Below, piece after piece: positions 9,374 through 16,066 of a stretch of DNA of 64,000 bases. Each line of letters begins with the position of its first letter. Position 1 is the first letter of the stretch. The notes beneath the pieces are model-generated. The model had not been told where the DNA came from. It saw only the letters and a program-made list of their open reading frames with translations, and searched no databases. This DNA comes from Pseudomonas sp. Irchel s3h14 (lineage in GTDB: Bacteria > Pseudomonadota > Gammaproteobacteria > Pseudomonadales > Pseudomonadaceae). Position numbers and translations under genes: made by a program. The DNA lies in contig NZ_FYDJ01000005.1 in the NCBI RefSeq assembly GCF_900187425.1, positions 343,072 through 407,071 of the forward strand, written 5' to 3'.

Positions 9374-10393
9374 TCAGCGCAAAGCGGCGATGGCGTCTAC
9401 AGATTCACGAATCAGCGCCGGGCCTTTATAGATGAAGCCGGAATAGAGCTGCACCAGGCTGGCACCCGCAGCGATTTTCTCAGCCGCGTGCTTGCCTTCG
9501 GTGATACCGCCCACGGCGATGATCGGCAAGCGACCGGCCAACTCGGCCGCCAACACTTTCACAGTGTGGGTGCTCTTGTCGCGAACCGGTGCGCCGGACA
9601 AACCGCCCGCCTCGTCACCATGCTCCATGCCTTCTACACCGACGCGGCTCAGGGTGGTGTTGGTGGCGATCACCGCGTCCATCCCGGTTTCGATCAGCGC
9701 TTGCGCGACCTGAGCGGTTTCTTCGTCGGTCATGTCCGGCGCAATCTTGATCGCCAGTGGTACATGTTTGCCGTAGCGCAGCGCCAGTTCTGCGCGGCGC
9801 GTGGCCAGGTCGGCCAACAACTGCTTCAGCGAATCGCCGAATTGCAGGCTGCGCAGGCCCGGGGTGTTCGGCGAGCTGACGTTGACCGTCACGTAGCTGG
9901 CGTGGGCATAGACCTTGTCCAGGCAGATCAGGTAGTCATCTACCGCCCGCTCAACCGGGGTATCGAAGTTTTTGCCGATATTGATGCCCAGCACGCCCTT
10001 GAACTTGGCCGCCGCCACTCGGGCCAGCAGGTGATCGACGCCGAGGTTGTTGAACCCCATGCGGTTGATGATCGCCTCGGCATCCGGCAGACGGAAAATG
10101 CGTGGCTTCGGGTTGCCCGGCTGCGGACGCGGAGTGATGGTGCCGATCTCGACAAAGCCAAAACCCAATTGCGCAAAACCGTCGATGGCCGCGCCGTTCT
10201 TGTCCAGACCCGCCGCCAGACCCACCGGGTTCGGGAAGTCGAGGCCCATGACGGTCACCGGCATTTTCGCCGGTGCCTTGCACAGCAAGCCGTTGAGGCC
10301 CAAACGCCCGCCCGCGCCGATCAGGTCCAGGGACAGATCGTGGGAGGTTTCCGGGGAAAGTTTGAACAATAGCTGACGGGCCAGGGTGTACAT
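9374..10393 (-). CDS. pyrD: Dihydroorotate dehydrogenase (quinone)
   Basis: A 339-residue class 2 enzyme, bound to the inner membrane through its N-terminal segment. It oxidises dihydroorotate to orotate with FMN and passes electrons to quinone, the fourth step of pyrimidine synthesis. Visible signatures are the amphipathic N-terminus [19 protein letters not shown], the [14 protein letters not shown] block, the [11 protein letters not shown] motif with the catalytic serine typical of class 2 enzymes, and the FMN-phosphate loop near the C-terminus (VGGITEG...[11 protein letters not shown]). Length matches the family. It is transcribed alone, divergent from the nasS promoter region. Confidence 0.95.
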   Translation of the reverse strand: MYTLARQLLFKLSPETSHDLSLDLIGAGGRLGLNGLLCKAPAKMPVTVMGLDFPNPVGLAAGLDKNGAAIDGFAQLGFGFVEIGTITPRPQPGNPKPRIFRLPDAEAIINRMGFNNLGVDHLLARVAAAKFKGVLGINIGKNFDTPVERAVDDYLICLDKVYAHASYVTVNVSSPNTPGLRSLQFGDSLKQLLADLATRRAELALRYGKHVPLAIKIAPDMTDEETAQVAQALIETGMDAVIATNTTLSRVGVEGMEHGDEAGGLSGAPVRDKSTHTVKVLAAELAGRLPIIAVGGITEGKHAAEKIAAGASLVQLYSGFIYKGPALIRESVDAIAALR

Positions 10394-10485
10394 GGGCGGG
10401 TTTGACTCTGGGCTACGAAAAGTGGCGGCGATTATAGCCGGGCATCGGGGTTGCAGGCGAGGCGCGCGACAAAATCAGCGTGCGA

Positions 10486-10501
10486 TGGCATATGCCTTGC
10501 A
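10486..10501 (+). promoter_or_regulatory. Sigma-54 promoter for nasST
   Basis: TGGCATATGCCTTGCA keeps the exact GG-N10-GC spacing of RpoN promoters, with TGGCA at -24 and TTGCA at -12. Transcription would start near 10512, just before the antitermination leader. Confidence 0.7.
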
Positions 10502-10511
10502 CCGTCACTGA

Positions 10512-10606
10512 CATCAGCACTCATGCCAACGGCGGGATGAGTCGAAAGACAAAGGCGTCGTCACTTGGCCTTGCTCTGGCAAGCAGCCCGGTCCGGCGCT
10601 TTTTTA
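10512..10606 (+). promoter_or_regulatory. NasT (ANTAR)-responsive terminator leader of nasST
   Basis: Hairpin CTCATGCC / GGGATGAG (10520-10527, 10534-10541, one mismatch) presents the hexaloop AACGGC, with A at position 1 and G at position 4 as ANTAR proteins require. It is followed by ACAAAGGCGTCG. The AAAGGCGTCG part (10551-10560) can pair, with two G-U wobbles, with CGGCGCTTTT (10594-10603) to form a terminator ending in a T-run. A second upstream hexaloop hairpin was not obvious. The motif is seen directly; regulation by NasT is inferred from the family. Confidence 0.7.
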
Positions 10607-10622
10607 TGGAAGGTGTTTACTG

Positions 10623-11834
10623 ATGATTGAAGTTCCAGCCAACCCTCTGGCCTGGGTCAACGGCAGCGATGCCCCGGAAAAGACCGAAATCAACCTCGGC
10701 TTCATGGCCCTGAGCGACTGCGCCTCGGTAGTGGTCGCGGCCACGCAGGGCTTCGCCCAACCTTATGGCCTGACCCTGAACCTCAAGCGCCAGTCGTCCT
10801 GGGCCAACCTGCGGGACAAACTGGTCAGTGGCGAACTCGACGCCGCCCACAGCCTGTACGGTTTGATCTACGCCGTGCATTTGGGCATCGGCGGTGTCGC
10901 GTCGACCGACATGGCGGTGCTCATGGGCCTGAATCAGAATGGCCAGAGCATCAACCTTTCCCATGGCTTACAGACTTTAGGCGTGACCAGTCCTGAAGCA
11001 CTGGAACGGCACGTGCACCAAAGTCGCCCAAAACTCACCTTCGCCCAGACATTTCCTACGGGTACCCACGCCATGTGGCTGTATTACTGGCTCGCGAGTC
11101 AGGGCATCCACCCGTTGCAGGACGTCGACAGCGTGGTCGTGCCGCCGCCGCAAATGGTCGCGCACCTGCAAGCCGGGCGCATCGACGGTTTCTGTGTCGG
11201 CGAGCCGTGGTCCGCCAGTGCGGTGCAGCAAAATCTGGGGTTCACGATGGCAACCACCCAGACCATCTGGCCCGATCATCCGGAAAAAGTCCTCGGCTGC
11301 ACCCGCGCCTTTGTCGAGCAATACCCCAACACCGCAAGGGCGCTGGTGATGGCGATCCTCGAAGCCAGCCGCTTCATCGAAGAAAGTACCGAGAATCGCC
11401 GCAGCACCGCGAAGCTGTTGAGCGCCCCGCAATACCTCGACGCGCCACTCGACTGCATCGAACCGAGGTTGCTCGGTGACTACGCCGATGGCCTGGGTCA
11501 TCGCTGGCAGGACCCGCACGCGCTGCGTTTCCATGGTGGTGGCGAGGTCAACTTGCCGTATCTGTCCGATGGCATGTGGTTCATGACTCAGTTTCGTCGT
11601 TGGGGTTTGTTGCGCGACGACCCGGACTACCTCGGCGTGGCCCGACAGGTCCAGCAACTAGACTTGTATCGAGAGGCCGCCACCGCTGTAGGTGTGGCCG
11701 CGAGTGATCAGCCAATGCGCAGCAGCCAGTTGATCGACGGCAAGGTCTGGGATGGCCTGGACCCCGCCGGCTATGCCCGAAGTTTCAAACTGCACGCCAT
11801 GAGCGACAGCTCACCCCTTCTCGCCAGCCGCTGA
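10623..11834 (+). CDS. nasS: Nitrate/nitrite-binding regulatory protein NasS
   Basis: A 403-residue protein of the NrtA/CmpA/SsuA periplasmic-binding fold but without a signal peptide, which fits NasS, the cytoplasmic nitrate sensor that holds NasT inactive until nitrate or nitrite is bound. The CmpA/NrtA family pattern is visible: LGFMALSDCASVVVA at the N-terminus, HSLYGLIYAVHLGIGG, and FCVGEPWSASAV in the second lobe. nasT starts 15 bases downstream, so the pair is co-transcribed from the leader upstream. Confidence 0.9.
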   Translation: MIEVPANPLAWVNGSDAPEKTEINLGFMALSDCASVVVAATQGFAQPYGLTLNLKRQSSWANLRDKLVSGELDAAHSLYGLIYAVHLGIGGVASTDMAVLMGLNQNGQSINLSHGLQTLGVTSPEALERHVHQSRPKLTFAQTFPTGTHAMWLYYWLASQGIHPLQDVDSVVVPPPQMVAHLQAGRIDGFCVGEPWSASAVQQNLGFTMATTQTIWPDHPEKVLGCTRAFVEQYPNTARALVMAILEASRFIEESTENRRSTAKLLSAPQYLDAPLDCIEPRLLGDYADGLGHRWQDPHALRFHGGGEVNLPYLSDGMWFMTQFRRWGLLRDDPDYLGVARQVQQLDLYREAATAVGVAASDQPMRSSQLIDGKVWDGLDPAGYARSFKLHAMSDSSPLLASR

Positions 11835-11849
11835 CAGGAGACTACGAAT

Positions 11850-12425
11850 ATGTTGCGTATCCTGCTGATCAACGACACCGCGAAGAAAGTCGGTCGCCTG
11901 AAGGCGGCCCTGACCGAAGCCGGGTTCGAGGTGATCGACGAGTCGGGTCTGACCATCGACCTGCCCGCGCGCGTCGAAACGGTGCGTCCGGACGTGATTT
12001 TGATCGATACCGAGTCACCGAGCCGCGATGTGATGGAGCAAGTGGTGCTGGTGAGCCGCGATCAACCGCGGCCGATCGTGATGTTTACCGATGAACATGA
12101 CCCCGATGTGATGCGTCGGGCGATCAAGTCCGGGGTCAGTGCCTACATCGTCGAAGGCATCCACGCACAGCGCTTGCAGCCGATTCTCGACGTGGCCATG
12201 GCGCGTTTTGAAAGCGACCAGGCCCTGCGCGCCCAACTCAACGCCCGTGACCAGCAATTGGCCGAGCGCAAGCGTATCGAGCTGGCCAAAGGGCTGCTGA
12301 TGAAAATGAAGGACTGCAACGAGGAAGAGGCCTACACCCTGATGCGCCGCCAGGCCATGAGCCGGCAGCAGAAGCTGATTCAGGTGGCGGAGCAGATCAT
12401 TGCCATGAGCGAACTACTCGGCTAA
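11850..12425 (+). CDS. nasT: ANTAR-domain response regulator/antiterminator NasT
   Basis: A 191-residue protein with an N-terminal receiver-like domain (LLINDTAKKVGRLKAAL, with a DTES acidic site near residues 51-54) and a C-terminal ANTAR RNA-binding domain (ERKRIELAKGLLMKMKDCNE ... QAMSRQQKLIQVAEQII). NasT binds two-hexaloop hairpins in leader RNAs and prevents termination. Three candidate target leaders are present nearby (upstream of nasS, nasA and nirB). It follows nasS by 15 bases, the usual arrangement. Confidence 0.93.
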   Translation: MLRILLINDTAKKVGRLKAALTEAGFEVIDESGLTIDLPARVETVRPDVILIDTESPSRDVMEQVVLVSRDQPRPIVMFTDEHDPDVMRRAIKSGVSAYIVEGIHAQRLQPILDVAMARFESDQALRAQLNARDQQLAERKRIELAKGLLMKMKDCNEEEAYTLMRRQAMSRQQKLIQVAEQIIAMSELLG

Positions 12426-12437
12426 CTCCCCCCCAAC

Positions 12438-12548
12438 GATCGTTCCCACGCTCCGCGTGGGAATGCATCCCGTGACGCTCTGCGTCACAGCTCGAAGCGG
12501 ACGCAGAGCGTCCATGGCGGCATTCCCACGCAGAGCGTGGGAACGATC
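12438..12548. repeat. Long inverted repeat, GATCGTTCCCACGC family (copy 2)
   Basis: Same nested arms as at 3481-3584, here between nasT and the nasA promoter. The right arm ends only about ten bases before the -24 element. Confidence 0.85.
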
Positions 12549-12558
12549 AGCATGAATG

Positions 12559-12574
12559 TGGCACAGATCTCGCT
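12559..12574 (+). promoter_or_regulatory. Sigma-54 promoter for nasA
   Basis: TGGCACAGATCTCGCT has GG-N10-GC spacing and a perfect TGGCAC -24 half. The -12 half is weaker (TCGCT rather than TTGCA). Confidence 0.6.
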
Positions 12575-12587
12575 AGGTAATCACTAC

Positions 12588-12676
12588 AGGTAACCAACGG
12601 CGGTTGCCCCACCTACGACAAAGACGTCGCTCACCTCATTTGCCCTTTGGCGAATCCGGTGGCGGCGTTTTTTTGT
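12588..12676 (+). promoter_or_regulatory. NasT (ANTAR)-responsive terminator leader of nasA
   Basis: Stem AACC/GGTT (12592-12595, 12602-12605) carries hexaloop AACGGC, identical to the loop in the nasS leader. It is followed by GACAAAGACGTC and an interrupted stem closing at GGTGGCGGCG plus seven T (to about 12676). A first ANTAR hairpin upstream is not clear. It ends about 100 bases before the nasA ATG. Confidence 0.65.
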
Positions 12677-12774
12677 TTTGGCCCCACAGACCGGGGCCGG
12701 TGGTGCGGCCGATGCGGCGCCCCACCTGCAAGCTCATGACTCCTTCTCGAGACTCCTAACAGCTGAGGTGCGCG

Positions 12775-13986
12775 ATGAATTCAAGCTTCTGGAAATCTGG
12801 CCATACCCCGACATTGTTCGCGGCCTTCCTCTATTTCGACCTGAGTTTCATGGTCTGGTACCTGCTCGGCCCAATGGCGGTGCAGATCGCCGCTGATCTG
12901 CAGCTGACCACCCAACAGCGCGGACTGATGGTGGCCACGCCGATTCTGGCCGGGGCCGTATTGCGCTTTGCGATGGGCCTGCTGGCTGATCGCCTGTCGC
13001 CAAAAACCGCCGGGATAATCGGCCAGGTGATCGTCATCTGCGCCCTGTTCGTCGCCTGGAAACACGGCATCCACAGCTACGAGCAAGCACTGCTGCTGGG
13101 CCTGTTCCTCGGCATGGCCGGCGCGTCCTTCGCCGTCGCCCTGCCGCTGGCCTCGCAATGGTATCCGCCACAACACCAAGGCAAAGCCATGGGTATCGCC
13201 GGTGCCGGTAACTCGGGCACCGTGCTCGCCGCACTGATCGCCCCGGTACTGGCCGCTGCATTTGGCTGGAGCAACGTGTTCGGCTTCGCCCTGATCCCGC
13301 TGATCCTGACCATCATCGTCTTCGCCTGGCTGGCCAAAAACGCGCCTGAGCGGCCAAAAGCCAAGTCGATGTCCGACTACTTCAAGGCCTTGGGCGACCG
13401 CGACAGCTGGTGGTTCATGTTTTTCTACAGCGTGACCTTCGGCGGCTTCATCGGCCTCGCCAGCGCCCTGCCCGGCTATTTCAACGACCAATATGGCCTC
13501 AGCCCGGTGACCGCCGGTTACTACACCGCCGCCTGCGTGTTCGGTGGCAGTTTGATGCGTCCGTTGGGCGGCGCTCTGGCTGACCGCTTCGGTGGCATTC
13601 GCACCCTTTTGGGGATGTACACGGTGGCGGCGCTCTGCATCGCAGCGGTGGGTTTCAATCTGCCGAGCTCCTACGCGGCACTGGCACTTTTCGTCTGCAC
13701 CATGCTCGGTTTGGGTGCCGGTAACGGCGCCGTTTTCCAATTGGTGCCGCAGCGTTTTCGTCGCGAGATCGGTGTTATGACCGGTTTGATCGGCATGGCC
13801 GGCGGTATTGGTGGATTTGCACTGGCTGCGGGCATGGGCGCGATCAAGCAAAGCACCGGCAGCTATCAACTGGCCTTGTGGTTGTTCGCCAGCCTTGGCG
13901 TTCTGGCCTGGTTCGGTCTGCACGGCGTGAAACGTCGCTGGAGAACCACTTGGGGTTCGGCAGCCGTGACCGCTGCTCGGGTCTGA
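12775..13986 (+). CDS. nasA: Nitrate transporter, NarK/NasA-type MFS
   Basis: A 403-residue major facilitator protein with about 12 transmembrane helices, expected to take up nitrate (or nitrate/nitrite) for assimilation. Nitrate signature-like glycine-rich segments are visible (LGMAGASFAVALPLASQWY; GMAGGIGGFALAAGMG). The context with nasST upstream and nirBD/nitrate reductase downstream supports nitrate as substrate. The start at 12775 gives MNSSFWKSGHTPTLFAAFLY; a GAGGTG Shine-Dalgarno-like stretch precedes it. The next gene begins seven bases after its stop. Confidence 0.92.
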   Translation: MNSSFWKSGHTPTLFAAFLYFDLSFMVWYLLGPMAVQIAADLQLTTQQRGLMVATPILAGAVLRFAMGLLADRLSPKTAGIIGQVIVICALFVAWKHGIHSYEQALLLGLFLGMAGASFAVALPLASQWYPPQHQGKAMGIAGAGNSGTVLAALIAPVLAAAFGWSNVFGFALIPLILTIIVFAWLAKNAPERPKAKSMSDYFKALGDRDSWWFMFFYSVTFGGFIGLASALPGYFNDQYGLSPVTAGYYTAACVFGGSLMRPLGGALADRFGGIRTLLGMYTVAALCIAAVGFNLPSSYAALALFVCTMLGLGAGNGAVFQLVPQRFRREIGVMTGLIGMAGGIGGFALAAGMGAIKQSTGSYQLALWLFASLGVLAWFGLHGVKRRWRTTWGSAAVTAARV

Positions 13987-13993
13987 AGCCTCA

Positions 13994-15664
13994 ATGAGCC
14001 TGCAACTGAGTTTTGCCGAAGCGAGCGCCATCGGCCCTCGCGAGGAGAATCAGGACGCCCTGCGCCTGGTGACTCCGGCCCCGGCGCTGGCGGCGAGCAA
14101 GGGTTACCTGTTCGCCATCGCCGATGGCGTCAGCCAGTGCGCCGACGGTGGTCTCGCCGCCCGCTCGACGTTGCAGGCTCTGGCGCTGGATTATTACGCC
14201 ACGCCGGAAACCTGGGGCGTCGCGCAGGCATTGGATCGCCTGCTGCTGGCACAAAATCGCTGGTTGCAGGCCAATGGTGGTGGGCAACCGTTGCTCACCA
14301 CTGTCAGTGCTTTAGTCATGCGCGGTAGGCGGTTTACCTTGGCCCATGTCGGCGATTGCCGGGTTTATCGCTGGCACGCCGACACTTTGCAGCGAGTCAG
14401 CGAGGATCACGTCTGGGACCAACCGGGCATGCAGCATGTGCTCAAGCGAGCGCTGGGGCTCGATCAGCACTTGGTACTGGATTTTCTCGATGGCGAACTG
14501 CGGCTGAACGAAAGTTTCGTACTGCTCAGCGACGGCATTTGGGCTGTTCTGGGCGACACCGCGATTGCGGCAATTCTGCGCGATCAACCGGATCTCAACA
14601 GCGCTGCGCAGACCTTGGTCAATGCGGCGCATCTGGCCGGCAGCCAGGACAACGCCAGCGCCTTGCTGGTGCGGGTTGATGCCCTCGGTGAAACGAGCAT
14701 CGGCGATGCGTTGATTCATTTGCAGCAATGGCCACTGCCGCCAGCCTTGAAACCAGGCCAGACTTTCGAGGGTTGGCAGGTCGAAGGAATACTCGGTCAG
14801 AGCCAGCAGTCATTGCTCTATCGGGTACGCGATGGGCAACAACAACCCTGGCTGCTGAAAACCTTGCCGGGCGCGTTGCGTGATGATCACCTCGCAGGTC
14901 AGGCGTTGCTGTCGGAAGAATGGTTTCTCAAGCGCGTGGCCGGGCGGCATTTCCCTGAAGTCCATGCCGCCAGTCAGCGTCAGCATTTGTACTACGTGAT
15001 GCGGGAATATTCCGGATCTACCTTGGCGGAACTGCAAGCAGATGTCGGACCGCTGCCTCTGCCCCAATGGCTGGATCTGGCCGAACGCCTGCTACGCGCC
15101 GTTGGCATACTGCATCGACGGCAGATTCTCCATCGCGACATCAAACCGGAGAACCTGCTGCTGGGGGACGACGGCGAATTACGCCTGCTGGACTTCGGTC
15201 TCGCCTATTGCCCCGGTCTGTCCGAAGACCAGCCTTCTGCCCTGCCTGGAACGCCCAGCTATATCGCGCCGGAAGCCTTTCGCGGGGACGCACCGACACC
15301 GCAACAGGATTTGTATGCAGTCGGCGTGACCTTGTACTTCCTGCTCACCGGGCATTATCCCTACGGCGAAATCGAAGCCTTCCAGCGCCCACGGTTCGGG
15401 GTTTCTGTCAGCGCCAGTCGCTATCGACCTGACCTGCCGGAATGGATTGCGCAAAGTCTGGAGCGCGCCGTGGCGGCGGATCCGGGTCAGCGCTTTGAAA
15501 CGGCGGAAGAATGGTTGCTGCTGTTGGAACAGGGCGAGCGACGCAGTTTGAGCGTGCGACCCAGACCGCTGCTGGAGCGCGAACCGCTGAAGGTCTGGCG
15601 GACCTTGGCGCTGGTGTCGTTGCTGGTGAATCTGGTGCTGCTGTTTTTACTGTTTCATGGCTGA
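13994..15664 (+). CDS. Fused PP2C-type phosphatase and Ser/Thr protein kinase, tail-anchored
   Basis: A 556-residue two-headed signalling enzyme. Residues 1 to about 235 form a PP2C/SpoIIE-like phosphatase (the GPREENQDAL metal-site motif at the N-terminus, FAIADGVSQ, and LLSDGIW later). Residues about 255-515 form a Hanks-type kinase with the invariant lysine at K289, HRD at 380-382 with KPEN after it, DFG at 400-402 and APE in GTPSYIAPE. Both catalytic sites look intact. A hydrophobic segment at about 537-556 would anchor it in the inner membrane with both enzymes in the cytoplasm. It follows nasA by seven bases, so it belongs to the nitrate operon; its target is not known to me. Confidence 0.9.
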   Translation: MSLQLSFAEASAIGPREENQDALRLVTPAPALAASKGYLFAIADGVSQCADGGLAARSTLQALALDYYATPETWGVAQALDRLLLAQNRWLQANGGGQPLLTTVSALVMRGRRFTLAHVGDCRVYRWHADTLQRVSEDHVWDQPGMQHVLKRALGLDQHLVLDFLDGELRLNESFVLLSDGIWAVLGDTAIAAILRDQPDLNSAAQTLVNAAHLAGSQDNASALLVRVDALGETSIGDALIHLQQWPLPPALKPGQTFEGWQVEGILGQSQQSLLYRVRDGQQQPWLLKTLPGALRDDHLAGQALLSEEWFLKRVAGRHFPEVHAASQRQHLYYVMREYSGSTLAELQADVGPLPLPQWLDLAERLLRAVGILHRRQILHRDIKPENLLLGDDGELRLLDFGLAYCPGLSEDQPSALPGTPSYIAPEAFRGDAPTPQQDLYAVGVTLYFLLTGHYPYGEIEAFQRPRFGVSVSASRYRPDLPEWIAQSLERAVAADPGQRFETAEEWLLLLEQGERRSLSVRPRPLLEREPLKVWRTLALVSLLVNLVLLFLLFHG

Positions 15665-15686
15665 GGTTTTCACTGCCCCCAAAAGA

Positions 15687-15766
15687 TCAAAAGATCGCAG
15701 CCTGCGGCAACTCCTACGGGTGCCCACGATCTCCTGTAGGAACTGCCGCAGGCTGCGATCTTTTGA
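15687..15766. repeat. Inverted repeat, AAAAGATCGCAGCCTGCGGCA family
   Basis: Arms of about 23 bases surround a ~34-base spacer between the kinase gene and the nirB promoter. It is unrelated in sequence to the other repeat families here. A strong hairpin, it may limit read-through or protect the upstream mRNA 3' end. Confidence 0.8.
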
Positions 15767-15863
15767 CTTTTCTGCTTCAAAACCGGGCATCGCGCATTGA
15801 ACCGGTGCACGGAAATACCCTCCTCCCATGCCAAGAGCCCATAAATTCCGCATTTTTGCGACT

Positions 15864-15879
15864 TGGCACAACCACTGCA
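15864..15879 (+). promoter_or_regulatory. Sigma-54 promoter for nirBD-nasC-cobA
   Basis: TGGCACAACCACTGCA has the exact GG-N10-GC spacing and a perfect TGGCAC -24 half. Confidence 0.72.
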
Positions 15880-15908
15880 TTACATCTTTCAACTTACATA
15901 AAGCCCAG

Positions 15909-15993
15909 CCTTCAACGACGAAGGATGCGCTTCCCGAGAGAACGGGACCAGGACAAAGGCGTCCTCGCTAGGCAACTAGCGGGACGCCTTTTT
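15909..15993 (+). promoter_or_regulatory. NasT (ANTAR)-responsive terminator leader of nirB
   Basis: This is the clearest of the three leaders. Hairpin P1 is CCTTC/GAAGG (15909-15913, 15920-15924) with hexaloop AACGAC. Hairpin P2 is CCCG/CGGG (15933-15936, 15943-15946) with hexaloop AGAGAA. Both loops have A1 and G4. A terminator follows: AAAGGCGTCC, an inner CGCTAG/CTAGCG stem, GGACGCCTTT and a T-run. The layout matches the two-hairpin ANTAR antitermination motif. Confidence 0.85.
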
Positions 15994-16066
15994 TGTTTGC
16001 GCAAAATTTTGTCGAGCAAGACCTGAAAGCCCTGATGAGGCGGGTCCGAGCTCCCCGGAGAACCTG

